A stretch of DNA of 64,000 nt from Xenopus tropicalis (lineage: Eukaryota > Chordata > Amphibia > Anura > Pipidae): assembly GCF_000004195.4 (NCBI RefSeq), contig NC_030680.2, forward strand, positions 3,831,960 to 3,895,959, given 5' to 3'. Below the pieces are notes generated by a model. That model saw only the letters and a list, made by a program, of their open reading frames with translations. It made no database searches and was not told the origin of the DNA. The translations under genes and the position numbers were made by a program. Below are positions 1-26,721 of the stretch, one piece after another. How positions within the stretch are numbered: position 1 is the first letter of the stretch; every line of letters begins with the position of its first letter.

Positions 1-870
1 AGGGCAAGATGGAGACAGTAGGGCAAGATGGGGACAGTAGGACAAGATGGAGACAGTAGGGCAAGATGGAGACAGTAGGGCAAGATGGGGACAGTAGGAC
101 AAGATGGAGACAGTAGGACAAGATGGAGACAGTAGGGCAAGATGGAGACAGTAGGGCAAGATGGAGACAGTAGGGCAAGATGGAGACAGTAGGACAAGAT
201 GGAGACAGTAGGGCAAGATGGAGACAGTAGGGCAAGATGGAGACAGTAGGGCAAGATGGAGACAGTAGGACAAGATGGAGACAGTAGGACAAGATGGAGA
301 CAGTAGGGCAAGATGGAGACAGTAGGACAAGATGGAGACAGTAGGACAAGATGGAGACAGTAGGACAAGATGGAGACAGTAGGGCAAGATGGGGACAGTA
401 GGACAAGATGGAGACAGTAGGGCAAGATGGGGACAGTAGGACAAGATGGAGACAGTAGGACAAGATGGAGACAGTAGGGCAAGATGGAGACAGTAGGGCA
501 AGATGGGGACAGTAGGACAAGATGGAGACAGTAGGGCAAGATGGAGACAGTAGGGCAAGATGGGGACAGTAGGACAAGATGGAGACAGTAGGACAAGATG
601 GAGACAGTAGGGCAAGATGGAGACAGTAGGACAAGATGGAGACAGTAGGGCAAGATGGAGACAGTAGGACAAGATGGAGACAGTAGGGCAAGATGGAGAC
701 AGTAGGGCAAGATGGAGACAGTAGGGCAAGATGGAGACAGTAGGGCAAGATGGAGACAGTAGGGCAAGATGGAGACAGTAGGGCAAGATGGAGACAGTAG
801 GGCAAGATGGGGACAGTAGGACAAGATGGAGACAGTAGGACAAGATGGAGACAGTAGGACAAGATGGAGA
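1..870. repeat. 19-bp minisatellite, about 46 copies
   Basis: Unit agggcaagatggagacagt with two main variants (ggcaag/gacaag and ggagac/ggggac) interspersed. The array continues off the left edge. It is gene-free and lies downstream of STK33. Confidence 0.98.
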
Positions 871-1506
871 CACCCACACCCACTGAAAGCCAAAGCCCTG
901 TAGTGGGTTTTGTAGGGCCGATTCGGTGCCCCTGCCCATCCTGAGGTGGGCCGTCCTATGTGCCCCACCCCTTTCCCCCCTCCCCCCCGCTTCCCAATAG
1001 AAGCAGCTTTTTGCCTCAACTCCCCCCTTGGCAGCAGCGCCCCCGGGTAACTGGGGGTATCTGAGAAACTATAAACAGGCCCTGAATTGGCCCTTAGAAC
1101 TGAAGGGCCCGACTAAACACAATATAAATTTAACCTGTTAACTGCCAGGTTTATGGAAATCCGAGCCCATTTCTATTGGATTAAAGGGGAACTTCTCATA
1201 AAAAATTGCTTTATTATTTCCATCTTCAACCTTCGTTCTTTCCCACGGGCCCCAGTTTTACTGGTCTAAGGGTCCCATTTCCAGATCCACCAATCATTCG
1301 GATTGCTCCGCCCAATCTCCATCTTGCCTTCTCTGTTTTAGCAAACATAACGCTGTGCTGTGATTGGCTGCCGTCCCTTTCCCAGATCTCATTCAGTGAA
1401 TTTTTCCCGATTCCCCATTTTTCCTACCCGGACGTGTCACATTAACATTGTATTACACGGAGCACAATCCCTTCTTCATTATTAATTGGAACTTACTGCT
1501 GAACTG
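871..1506. other. Unique spacer, no gene seen
   Basis: No plausible exon on either strand. A TTAAAGGGGAAC motif at about 1181 looks like a T2-type MITE end. The 79-codon open frame at 1206 has no support. Confidence 0.5.
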
Positions 1507-3204
1507 CAATCAGTCAGGGACCCCACTGGCCCCCCTATACTCCTGCACCCCCAAACCTTGGGGATAATGATCTGTATCTCACACATATATTGTACATCAG
1601 TCAGGGCCCCCCTGGCCCCCCTATACTCCTGCACCCCCAAACCTTGGGGATAATGATCTGTATCTCACACATATATTGTACATCAGTCAGGGACCCCACT
1701 GGCCCCCCTATACTCCTGCACCCCCAAACCTTGGGGATAATGATCTGTATCTCACACATATATTGTACATCAGTCAGGGACCCCACTGGCCCCCCTATAC
1801 TCCTGCACCCCCAAACCTTGGGGATAATGATCTGTATCTCACACATATATTGTACATCAGTCAGGGACCCCACTGCCCCCCTATACTCCTGCACCCCCAA
1901 ACCCTGGGAATAATGATCTGTATCTCACACATATATTGTACATCAGTCAGGGACCCCACTGGCCCCCCTATACTCCTGCACCCCCAAACCTTGGGGATAA
2001 TGATCTGTATCTCACACATATATTGTACATCAGTCAGGGACCCCACTGCCCCCCTATACTCCTGCACCCCCAAACCCTGGGAATAATGATCTGTATCTCA
2101 CACATATATTGTACATCAGTCAGGGACCCCACTGGCCCCCCTATACTCCTGCACCCCCAAACCTTGGGGATAATGATCTGTATCTCACACATATATTGTA
2201 CATCAGTCAGGGACCCCACTGGCCCCCCTATACTCCTCCACCCCCAAACCTTGGGGATAATGATCTGTATCTCACACATATATTGTACATCAGTCAGGGG
2301 CCCCGCCCCCCTATACTCCTGCACCCCCAAACCTTGGGGATAATGATCTGTATCTCACACATATATTGATATTGTACATCAGTCAGGGACCCCACTGGCC
2401 CCCCTATACTCCTGCACCCCCAAACCTTGGGGATAAGGATCTGTATCTCACACATATATTGTACATCAGTCAGGGACCCCACTGGCCCCCCTATACTCCT
2501 GCACCCCCAAACCTTGGGGATAATGATCTGTATCTCACACATATATTGTACATCAGTCAGGGACCCCACTGCCCCCCTATACTCCTGCACCCCCAAACCT
2601 TGGGGATAATGATCTGTATCTCACACATATATTGTACATCAGTCAGGGGCCCCGCCCCCCTATACTCCTGCACCCCCAAACCTTGGGGATAATGATCTGT
2701 ATCTCACACATATATTGTACATCAGTCAGGGACCCCACTGCCCCCCTATACTCCTGCACCCCCAAACCTTGGGGATAATGATCTGTATCTCACACATATA
2801 TTGTACATCAGTCAGGGACCCCACTGGCCCCCCTATACTCCTGCACCCCCAAACCTTGGGGATAATGATCTGTATCTCACACATATATTGTACATCAGTC
2901 AGGGACCCCACTGGCCCCCCTATACTCCTGCACCCCCAAACCTTGGGGATAATGATCTGTATCTCACACATATATTGTACATCAGTCAGGGACCCCACTG
3001 GCCCCCCTATACTCCTGCACCCCCAAACCTTGGGGATAATGATCTGTATCTCACACATATATTGATATTGTACATCAGTCAGGGACCCCACTGGCCCCCC
3101 TATACTCCTGCACCCCCAAACCTTGGGGATAATGATCTGTATCTCACTCATATATTGATATTGTACATCAGTCAGGGACCCCACTGGCCCCCCTATACTC
3201 CCCG
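1507..3204. repeat. 86/87-bp minisatellite, about 19 copies
   Basis: Unit built from atcagtcagggacccc, tatactcctgcaccccc, aaaccttggggataatg and atctcacacatatattgta. Some units carry a 6-bp gatatt insertion (about 2366, 3063, 3147) and some lose gg in ccccactgg. All open frames here are periodic artefacts. Confidence 0.98.
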
Positions 3205-3918
3205 CACATTAGCCAATAGTAAGCTTTGCTGGCCGGTGCCAGTTTCAGGCCGTATAACTGTGCGACTATGAAGGGGGGAGAGTTTCTGGGCCCCTATAAT
3301 GAAGCAGTAGCGCAGCCCCCGCATTCTCTGAGCTGCATGGAAATATTATGAAACAATCCAACCGGAGGTTATTGCGTCCTGTAAAGATTCAATTAATCAG
3401 TTTAATGAAGGAACTGCACGGGGAGCGCACACACACACAAACCAGGGGATCAGACACATGAAAACTGTCAAACGGGTTCCGTTTCTCCCTTCCAGTCTGT
3501 AATGGGTTAAAATAATTTTTTAATTAAAAACAAACATTTCTGCGTAGCCTTGTGCATTGGGAACAGCTCCCCGCGCAGGAACACGGGACAAATACTGGAA
3601 CATAAAGTCTGCGGATCAAACCTGCTCTAGTAATTATCATTACACGTAATAACAGTATTGTCTGGATCAAGCAGGAACGGTCAGTTTGATCAACAACACA
3701 AGAAAGGACAAACCCGCCTCTCGTGTGGTCCTTCGGTTAATTAATATTAATATTTAACGGCTTATTTACTAAACGAGAGTAAAATAGTCAGACCCAAAGG
3801 GAATGGGAATAGGGGATACGGGGGGGGCAGTTACGCATTCCAGAGAAAGCATCGTACCCCCCCCCCCCCCCTGGGGCCACTGGTTTTGCACTTTTTGTGT
3901 TTGTAGAGCGACACAGAC
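3205..3918. other. Unique spacer, no gene seen
   Basis: AT-rich in parts with ATTAAA-type hexamers on the minus strand (about 3401 and 3517) that could serve a long STK33 3' UTR. No exon is recognised. Confidence 0.4.
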
Positions 3919-4435
3919 TGAAAAAAATGGGGGGGGGGGATGAGAGACAGAAGGAGAGAGGGGAAGGGAAAGGGGGTTCGGGGAGTAGAGAGACAAATGG
4001 GGGGAGAGGGGAAATATAGAAGGGGGGAGAAGAGGGAGGATGGGGGGGAGTAAGGCCAAACAGTTGGGGGGGGGAATAGAAAAGGAAAGGAGAGGGGATG
4101 AGAGACAGAAGGAGAGAGGGGAAGGGAAAGGGGGTTCGGGGAGTAGAGAGACAAATGGGGGGAGAGGGGAAATATAGAAGGGGGAGAAGAGGGAGGATGG
4201 GGGGGAGTAAGGCCAAACAGTTGGGGGGGGGAATAGAAAAGGAAAGGAGAGGGGATGAGAGACAGAAGGAGAGAGGGGAAGGGAAAGGGGGTTCGGGGAG
4301 TAGAGAGACAAATGGGGGGAGAGGGGAAATATAGAAGGGGGGAGAAGAGGGAGGATGGGGGGGAGTATGGCCAAACAGGGGGGGGGCAATAGGAAAGGAG
4401 AGGGGATGAGGGAAGTAAAAATGGAGAATAAAATC
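3919..4435. repeat. Purine-rich minisatellite, about 157-bp unit, 3 copies
   Basis: Unit with gatgagagacagaaggag, gttcggggagtagagagac and ggccaaacagttggggg. The same family recurs at 42780-43470 (opposite strand) and 48390-49910. It lies in the region after the STK33 stop. Confidence 0.97.
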
Positions 4436-4710
4436 ATAATGCAGAGAGAAGAAGGGGTTTGTGGGTGCTCCCCCCCCCCCAGGCCACACAAACCCATATT
4501 TACAAGATGCCCAATCAGTGGCCACAAGGCTTTCATGGTTGAGGCACTTTCTGGCTCCTCTCTGGTTTCAGTAGGAAGGTGACAGTCACTGGTTAACACT
4601 CAGCTAAGAAGGTTACACGGAGTCTTCTGGGGGGGGCCTCCCCGTCCGATCCTCTTGGTTTTGGCACAAATATAACCCCCCCGTGTGAGGTGGGGGTAGA
4701 GGCTCAGCCA

Positions 4711-17870
<13,160 letters not shown>

Positions 17871-18390
17871 CTGGAACACAGATACAGGGCAATAAGGAAC
17901 TGGCCATTGGCTACCAAAGCCGGGGCTTATCCCATCCCTAAGGCCAATAACTGGATCCCATGGGGGTCCGTATCAGGAGAGAGTCACATTATAGCCCCCT
18001 GGGGTCCTATTGTGAATCCCAGTCTGGTCCTGTCCCCCCGTGTATGTTCCCTAAAAATACATTTACTTTCACTTGTCAGGGCTTTCTGCCCCAAGCCATA
18101 TACCTGTATTATATAAGGCTTTGCCCTTAAACTGAATGTGGGTAAGGATCGGGATTTATGGGGTTAAAATCATGGCTGTGGCAGCCAAATGGCTGTAACT
18201 GGTAACCAGACAGATAGGAGCGGCCTCCCAGTCGGGTATCACTGGTTACGTGGCCCCCTAGGCACCGGCTGGTAGAACGTGGCCCTCAAAATAAAGGCAG
18301 AGTGAAGGGCCCCATAGCCTCGGGTTAGAGGAGCAATTAGAGCCCCCCAGAAAAAAGGGGGTGATGACATAAACATTCAGGTATAGTATA

Positions 18391-18392
18391 GT

Positions 18393-18452
<60 letters not shown>

Positions 18453-18453
18453 T
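18391..18453. repeat. (GATA)n microsatellite
   Basis: About fifteen tandem gata units preceded by a short gtata run, in the STK33 5' intron. Confidence 0.98.
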
Positions 18454-20591
18454 ATATTATCAAATTCTGCATTTATCTAAATGTGTTACTACCCCACTAG
18501 GTGGCAGCAAAGGGCCATTCTCCTTGTGTAGGAGACGCTCTCGCCAGCATATTAAAAACAGCTGGAGGACCCCCATTGGGATTCCCCCAGTTTATGTTTT
18601 TGCCAGGGTGCCCCCCACCACCCTACTGGTCCTTAATATTGGGTCACCATTATAGTAGGGCTGTGGGATCACACAAGGATAATGCACCCCCAGATTACAG
18701 TTATAGGGGTACAGGAAATCCTATTTGGGACCAGTATGGGGAGGAGCCACAATGGGAACAGCCCACCTACCCTTATTTCTGAGGAAGTGCCCCCCTGTCT
18801 GCAATCTGCCCAAACCCCACCCAAGCCTGCCCAAAGCACAACTACTTCCTAAGCCACACCCCCTATTAAAGGGGAAACAGGAAAGTTAGGGCCCAACATG
18901 GCTAATTAGGGCCACGCATTGACCCAGTATCTCAGGGTTCAGAGTATGGGCCAACCCCCAACAAAATAGCCCTGAGGGCATTATTGGGCCACACAGCAAA
19001 CTTAGGGGGGGTCATAACTCCTAATACTAAGTGTTCAGCCCATTCAGGGGCCACATTTAAAGACTTGGGCCCCTACTCCTTAGAGATCAGGGGCAGGAGT
19101 ATAAAGCACTGACTTACAGTAAAGCATAAAAGGTTGTGTGCACAAGAGCTTACAATCTAATGGTGAATTATCTGGGGGGGCTCAGATCCTTATACTGTTC
19201 GATACCAAATAATGATACTGTCCCTTTAAGAGTGATATCTGCCCGGGCCTATATAAGGCAAAGTGCCTGCCAGGGCTTGTGTGGCATAACTTGTGCCGAC
19301 TCAGTAGAACCGCGGCTTCCGGCCGGACCCGGCTCTTTGCAAGAGGTCTGAAATTCCCTTCAGTTTCCTTTGTTGCCGTCTGATACCATAGCAACAGCAT
19401 TCACACACTAAACGCACGGCAACCCTAGCCCCGGCGGCCATAAAGGCCGGATTACTTATTTACACTCGTTTTCTTCTTTCTGGCATTGAGTTGCGCCAAG
19501 AGGGACCCGCCGGCAGCGGCACAAAGGGCTCTGGCTCTCTAGGAACCAGTGTGGGCCCCCGGGGCCACAGGACAAATCATAATCACGGTTGGCCCCGGGG
19601 CCACAGACCAAATCATAGTTGATGACTAGAGAGAGACCCTTTGGCCAAGGACCATATTGTTGCCCCCCGTGCCGCCCTTGCCAATGGGATATTCCACCCT
19701 GCCCAATAGATATTGGCCAATCAGCAGGCCCCATACACAGGCGGAGGGCAATTCAGTCAGGGGCCCCAAGAAATGCAATTTGTGGGTCGCAAAGGGGTTG
19801 GGGCTTGAGGGGGTGTTGAATGGTTTTGGGTGGGTATAATGGGTGTTGGTCGGGGCAGTTCAGCCATTTGGGCCCCAGCCTACTTGTTGGCAGGGCCCCA
19901 ATGACCAATAGGCTAATAACTGTGGCCACCCAGGGGGGTAGGTTCTAACTGGTCAGTATGGGGCCCCATGGCTACTGATGGTGGCTCTGTACAGGCCAAT
20001 AAGCTGCAGGCCGGAGGGACTAAATAGGGAGCATTTATTGGCCATGGCCGGCTCTACAACCAGCGAGCAGCCAATCAGATGCTTAGTAACAGGAGCAGTC
20101 CCACCTATTGTAATTGCTACTGACCTGCTGCCCGAAAGCTGTTGTTGTGCTACAACTCCCAGCATACAATAAACTCCCTGGTGCCTTATTCACCGGTAGG
20201 TGGGGACCCCTGAGATAAGAAAGAGGGGTTCCGACATTGAGAGCTGTGACGTTGGTACTGGCAGATACATTTATATCCAGGGACTTGTGTGACTGCATCT
20301 CTCTCCCTCCCTAGGACTGATCTGCCCAATCTGCACACACACACAGAGACACAGAGGTCAGTGCCCCATTTATTTACCCTGTTATCAGTCTGCCCCGACT
20401 CCGGCCCCGGTATCTGCCCAGAACTGACGTCAATGTCACCATAAAGGGACAATACACAGGGTGCGGGTCCTGCGGCTCCAATGTTTGTGGCACCGGGAGT
20501 TACTGAGCGGCGGATCAGGACTACTCCTGGGATCCCTTTGCACGCATAGGTGTGTAATTACCGGCCAATCGGATCCGAGCTGGAGTCAGAG
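18454..20591. other. Intronic DNA, no gene seen
   Basis: Short open frames on both strands have no recognisable product. An actacaactcccagcat-type motif occurs at about 20149. A possible exon around 20386-20430 (minus) has only weak signals. Confidence 0.4.
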
Positions 20592-23207
20592 TGCTAAGGG
20601 GGCCCAGCCTGAAGGCCAGTTAGGGGGGGATTTGGGGTGAGTGCTTATTTGTGCCCTGGGTACCCCTGGAACTATAGCGGGGTGACTGTTACCCCAATGT
20701 TTCTATATATCTGTAACCTTGTTATGGGCTAAGGGGGCCCAGCCTGAAGGCCAGTTAGGGGGGGATTTGGGGTGAGTGCTTATTTGTGCCCTGGGTACCC
20801 CTGGAACTATAGCGGGGTGACTGTTACCCCAATGTTTCTATATATCTGTAACCTTGTTATGGGCTAAGGGGGCCCAGCCTGAAGGCCAGTTAGGGGGGGA
20901 TTTGGGGTGAGTGCTTATTTGTGCCCTGGGTACCCCTGGAACTATAGCGGGGTGACTGTTACCCCAATGTTTCTATATATCTGTAACCTTGTTATGGGCT
21001 AAGGGGGCCCAGCCTGAAGGCCAGTTAGGGGGGGATTTGGGGTGAATGCTTATTTGTGCCCTGGGTACCCCTGGAACTATAGCGGGGTGACTGTTACCCC
21101 AATGTTTCTATATATCTGTAACCTTGTTATGGGCTAAGGGGGCCCAGCCTGAAGGCCAGTTAGGGGGGGATTTGGGGTGAGTGCTTATTTGTGCCCTGGG
21201 TACCCCTGGAACTATAGCGGGGTGACTGTTACCCCAATGTTTCTATATATCTGTAACCTTGTTATGGGCTAAGGGGGCCCAGCCTGAAGGCCAGTTAGGG
21301 GGGGATTTGGGGTGAGTGGGTATTTGTGCCCTGGGTACCCCTGGAACTATAGCGGGGTGACTGTTACCCCAATGTTTCTATATATCTGTAACCTTGTTAT
21401 GGGCTAAGGGGGCCCAGCCTGAAGGCCAGTTAGGGGGGGATTTGGGGTGAGTGGGTATTTGTGCCCTGGGTACCCCTGGAACTATAGTGGGGTGACTGTT
21501 ACCCCAATGTTTCTATATATCTGTAACCTTGTTATGGGCTAAGGGGGCCCAGCCTGAAGGCCAGTTAGGGGGGATTTGGGGTGAGTGCTTATTTGTGCCC
21601 TGGGTACCCCTGGAACTATAGCGGGGTGACTGTTACCCCAATGTTTCTATATATCTGTAACCTCGTTATGGGCTAAGGGGGCCCAGCCTGAAGGCCAGTT
21701 AGGGGGGGATTTGGGGTGAGTGCTTATTTGTGCCCTGGGTACCCCTGGAACTATAGCGGGGTGACTGTTACCCCAATGTTTCTATATATCTGTAACCTCG
21801 TTATGGGCTAAGGGGGCCCAGCCTGAAGGCCAGTTAGGGGGGGATTTGGGGTGAGTGCTTATTTGTGCCCTGGGTACCCCTGGAACTATAGCGGGGTGAC
21901 TGTTACCCCAATGTTTCTATATATCTGTAACCTTGTTATGGGCTAAGGGGGCCCAGCCTGAAGGCCAGTTAGGGGGGATTTGGGGTGAGTGCTTATTTGT
22001 GCCCTGGGTACCCCTGGAACTATAGCGGGGTGACTGTTACCCCAATGTTTCTATATATCTGTAACCTCGTTATGGGCTAAGGGGGCCCAGCCTGAAGGCC
22101 AGTTAGGGGGGGATTTGGGGTGAGTGCTTATTTGTGCCCTGGGTACCCCTGGAACTATAGCGGGGTGACTGTTACCCCAATGTTTCTATATATCTGTAAC
22201 CTTGTTATGGGCTAAGGGGGCCCAGCCTGAAGGCCAGTTAGGGGGGGATTTGGGGTGAGTGCTTATTTGTGCCCTGGGTACCCCTGGAACTATAGCGGGG
22301 TGATTGTTACCCCAATGTTTCTATATATCTGTAACCTTGTTATCAGCTAAGGGGGCCCAGCCTGAAGGCCAGTTAGGGGGGGATTTGGGGTGAGTGCTTA
22401 TTTGTGCCCTGGGTACCCCTGGAACTAAAGCGGGGTGACTGTTACCCCAATGTTTCTATATATCTGTAACCTTGTTATGGGCTAAGGGGGCCCAGCCTGA
22501 AGGCCAGTTAGGGGGGGATTTGGGGTGAGTGCTTATTTGTGCCCTGGGTACCCCTGGAACTATAGCGGGGTGACTGTTACCCCAATGTTTCTATATATCT
22601 GTAACCTCGTTATGGGCTAAGGGGGCCCAGCCTGAAGGCCAGTTAGGGGGGGATTTGGGGTGAGTGCTTATTTGTGCCCTGGGTACCCCTGGAACTATAG
22701 CAGGGTGACTGTTACCCCAATGTTTCTATATATCTGTAACCTTGTTATGGGCTAAGGGGGCCCAGCCTGAAGGCCAGTTAGGGGGGATTTGGGGTGAGTG
22801 CTTATTTGTGCCCTGGGTACCCCTGGAACTATAGCGGGGTGACTGTTACCCCAATGTTTCTATATATCTGTAACCTTGTTATGGGCTAAGGGGGCCCAGC
22901 CTGAAGGCCAGTTAGGGGGGATTTGGGGTGAGTGCTTATTTGTGCCCTGGGTACCCCTGGAACTATAGCGGGGTGACTGTTACCCCAATGTTTCTATATA
23001 TCTGTAACCTTGTTATGGGCTAAGGGGGCCCAACCTGAAGGCCAGTTAGGGGGGGATTTGGGGTGAGTGCTTATTTGTGCCCTGGGTACCCCTGGAACTA
23101 TAGCGGGGTGACTGTTACCCCAATGTTTCTATATATCTGTAACCTCGTTATGGGCTTGGGGGGCCCAGCCTGAGGGCCAATGGGAGGAGACTGGGGCGAG
23201 TGCTTAA
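20592..23207. repeat. 135-bp minisatellite, about 19 copies
   Basis: Unit with ggctaagggggcccagcc, tgaaggccagttaggggg, tatttgtgccctgggtac and gactgttaccccaatg. Very homogeneous (single-base variants such as cttgtt/ctcgtt). The last unit is diverged. Three copies of the same unit lie inverted at 31206-31625. Confidence 0.98.
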
Positions 23208-23765
23208 TTACAGGGCAGTAAGAGGCACATTTGTAACTAGAAATAGAGACATCGTTAGAATTAACCCTATAATTAAGGCATCGAGTTACTAAATGTTCAT
23301 TTCAGGAGAGCGATTGTCTGATAATTATGGGATGCCAGGCAAGTGCTGATTACCCCGGCCATACAATCCTCCCCTAGGAATGCACAGATAGTTCTGGGTT
23401 AAGGGACACTCAGACCCTATTGTTGCAGTGGGGGAATACGATTGGCCGACACCAGGGACACGCTGAGTGCTCATTCGCTGCTCCCACCCTCCTGTTGCTC
23501 GGAGACTAAAAGCAACAATATTAGAAACACGGTGGGTTTGGGTTACTGGGGGAATTTTAAAAGCCCTAAAAAGTCCAAAATGGTCCCCACCAGCCAATCA
23601 GGATCCATTTCCCTTAAGCTGTTTATATTTACAGCACTGCCGGCTGGAGAGGCACGGGACCAGTTTGTGTAGGAGAATATGGTCAGAAAGCAGCGGCCTC
23701 CCTGGTGCCCCATGTCCCTGGTATGAAACACCCCACTCTGGGGCATATTGGGGTTCAGCACGTAC

Positions 23766-23891
23766 CTCCGAGTCCGACGTTCCAACTCACGCCATCAACA
23801 GTCCGGCCCTTTCCATGGTTTCTGTGGGGAGTTCGGGTTCTACAGGGGTCGAAGGGAGCGACGCATTTCACTGGCCGAGGGCGACGCGACT
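23766..23891 (-). other. STK33: Probable STK33 5' untranslated exon
   Basis: On the minus strand, acceptor tttctccgcag and donor CGGAG|gtacgt bracket 126 bases richer in CpG than the surroundings. In the frame that would enter the ATG exon at 17870 there is a TGA eight codons before the donor, so it would be leader. Another frame is fully open but would shift the downstream frame. The call rests on splice signals only. Confidence 0.4.
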
Positions 23892-23969
23892 CTGCGGAGA
23901 AACCCGACACGCGGGGCAATTAGCATACAAAGCTGATCCATTAGCAAATCCCTGGGCAGGAACTGATCC

Positions 23970-24852
23970 TGTTACTACTGAGTCGTAATCAGCAATGATC
24001 CTGTTACTACTGAGTCGCAATCAGCAATGATCCTGTTACTACTGAGTCACACTCAGCAATGATCCTGTTACTACTGAGTCGCACACTCAGCAATGATCCT
24101 GTTACTACTGAGTCGCACACTCAGCAATGATCCTGTTACTACTGAGTCGCACACTCAGCAATGATCCTGTTACTACTGAGTCGCACACTCAGCAATGATC
24201 CTGTTACTACTGAGTCGCACACTCAGCAATGATCCTGTTACTACTGAGTCGCACTCAGCAATGATCCTGTTACTACTGAGTCGCAATCAGCAATGATCCT
24301 GTTACTACTGAGTCGCAATCAGCAATGATCCTGTTACTACTGAGTCGCAATCAGCAATGATCCTGTTACTACTGAGTCGCACACTCAGCAATGATCCTGT
24401 TACTACTGAGTCGCACTCAGCAATGATCCTGTTACTACTGAGTCGCAATCAGCAATGATCCTGTTACTACTGAGTCGCAATCAGCAATGATCCTGTTACT
24501 ACTGAGTCGCACACTCAGCAATGATCCTGTTACTACTGAGTCGCACTCAGCAATGATCCTGTTACTACTGAGTCGCAATCAGCAATGATCCTGTTACTAC
24601 TGAGTCGCAATCAGCAATGATCCTGTTACTACTGAGTCGCAATCAGCAATGATCCTGTTACTACTGAGTCGCACACTCAGCAATGATCCTGTTACTACTG
24701 AGTCCCACACTCAGCAATGATACCGTTACTACTGAGTCCCACACTCAGCAATCATCCTGTTACTACTGAGTCACACACTCAGGAATGATACTATTACTAC
24801 TGAGTCACACACTCAGCAATGATCCTGTTACTACTGAGTCGCACACTCAGCA
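23970..24852. repeat. 32-36-bp minisatellite with AP-1-like core, about 25 copies
   Basis: Unit gatcctgttactac then tgagtcgcacactcagcaat, in three length classes (tcgcacactcag, tcgcactcag, tcgcaatcag). The long class contains a CTGAGT/ACTCAG inverted repeat. It lies in the STK33 5' intron next to the probable leader exon. Confidence 0.97.
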
Positions 24853-25540
24853 AGATGATTGTAAGGCACCGCCTCGGGCATGCAAGGGTTTATAGGGGGG
24901 ACCCCGCTGCTTTAGGGGGTCATTAGCCCGGGGCAGCTGGCTATAGTCATGCAAATGACCAGCCATGAAGTGGATACTTTTGTCTGAAAGGCAATAAAAG
25001 AATCTAACAAAATAGATTGCTAGCTTTTGGGACACTGTAAAAATACAGTAATAGCCTATGAAGTGTATGAAGTTAAAGGGGAGTTTCTTGGGCCCCTTAA
25101 CATGGGGGATGGGGGGGGATGAAATCTAAATTCTGCTTCAGTTTAGCCCCTGAATGCACCAAACTGCCCCTGGGTACATCTCTTAGGGGGCAATAAACAG
25201 TTTTAATGTGTTTCAGGTCCTTCTCTGTGAGATGCTGGGGCAGTAATTACATTATTGGGGGGGGGGGGGGGGTGTCAACTGTAGCTGGGGGGCATAAAAC
25301 TGCCTCCCTTTGCCCCAGAAGCCCCACCACCCTGCGTGCAGCACCCCATCCCCTGTCTGTGGGGTGGGGTGAAACTTGTGGATGCAATCAGGCAGGGGTA
25401 AAATGGGGAATCATGGGACTTTATTGCACCCCTCTCCCACCCCCCTGACCACAAGTACCCCGAGCTTTGCCCCATATAAATATTAATTGGCAGCACTGGG
25501 TAACAAGGGGCCAATATCTACCCAAAAACCAATGATATAT
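24853..25540. other. Unique DNA with G-run, no gene seen
   Basis: Contains a T2-end-like ttaaaggggagt at about 25074 and a G-run of about 15 at 25257-25272. No exon is recognised. Confidence 0.4.
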
Positions 25541-25757
25541 ACAGAGGGTCCCATATACCGAGGGTCCCATGTACCGAGGGTCCCATGTACCGAGGGTCCC
25601 ATGTACCGAGGGTCCCATGTACCGAGGGTCCCATGTACCGAGGGTCCCATGTACCGAGGGTCCCATGTACAGAGGGTCCCATGTACAGAGGGTCCCATGT
25701 ACAGAGGGTCCCATGTACAGAGGGTCCCATGTACAGAGGGTCCCATATACAGAAACC
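25541..25757. repeat. 16-bp minisatellite, about 13 copies
   Basis: Unit gggtcccatgtaccga, changing to gggtcccatgtacaga in the second half, so variants are clustered by position. Confidence 0.98.
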
Positions 25758-26721
25758 CCTATTGCTGTATTTAATGAAAGGCACCCGTCGCTGCTGCTCT
25801 ATATTTGAATATTAGGAAGCACCCGGGGGGGGGGGGGGGTTCTATGGCCCCAGTGTCACAATCTCCCCCCCCTACACTGTAGGTGCCTGATCCCCAGCAG
25901 GTAAGTGCCCCGGGTCTATTCCAGTGTCTCCACTAACGCACCAGGACCCTCCATATTGTGGGCCTTCCCAGGGGCCTATAAATGCCCCTCTCTATTGCCC
26001 CCTTCCATCTCTTTGCTGTTATTATTTCACATACACAGTTCGATGCATTTGGAACGTTCGGTGGTTTTGTTTGCTCTGCCTCAGCGCAGCTCTCTCATCC
26101 CCGCGACGCTCACAGCCAAACCTTTTGCAAAATGACTTTATTTAACACAGGGGTAACTTTGCCTTTATATTAAATGGGGCAAATTTGGGGGCATTTTGTC
26201 TCAGCGCAGAGCTAACATTAACCCTTTCTGCCCGCCGGTAGAACTCCCAGCATCCCTATGTCCAAAGTGAACTACAACCTCCAGCATTGCGACTCCCAGC
26301 ACCTCTAGTTATGTGCAACCTGCGGCTTTCCAGCTGTTGTGGAGCTGCAACTCCCAGCACAGAGGTTGATGGGTGCTGTAGTTTCAGATGTTAGATATTA
26401 GCAAGACCCCCCACCCAATCCCAGCACCCCATCCCCTCAGCCAACAGGCACATAATGAACATAGAAATGCCTTTACCCATAGCAACCAATGAGCGGTCCC
26501 CATCAATCAGCCAGGACCCTGAGTAGGAAGAAAGCAGATATCTGATTGGTTGCTATGGGTTACCGCATTTGTGTACCTGGGTGAGTAAAGGGGTTTCCCG
26601 CCGGTGGGCTGCAGAGACCGACACAGTCGCAAAGCGGAAGAGTAAGGCGCCAATAAAACAACAGCACTAAAGGGGCCAATGTCAGAAAAACAATAATTTG
26701 GGGATGAAAAACAGAAATTAC
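25758..26721. other. Unique DNA 3' of STK33 exon 1, no gene seen
   Basis: It has several actacaac/aactcccagca words (26245-26360) and a C/G run near 25829. No exon is seen apart from the promoter-linked leader beginning at 26722. Confidence 0.4.

Noticed and set aside
1590..3271. Periodic 60-156-codon frames on both strands
   Set aside because: 86-bp minisatellite without stop codons; not protein-like.
20386..20430. Possible extra STK33 5' exon with donor ACAGG|gtaaat
   Set aside because: Weak acceptor, no homology, and not needed to complete the model.
23766..23891. Coding role for the probable leader exon, using its one fully open frame
   Set aside because: That frame would leave the wrong phase for the next exon, and its translation does not resemble the STK33 N-terminus.
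23970..24852. CRISPR array
   Set aside because: Repeats have no unique spacers and the genome is that of a vertebrate. The same holds for all other arrays here.
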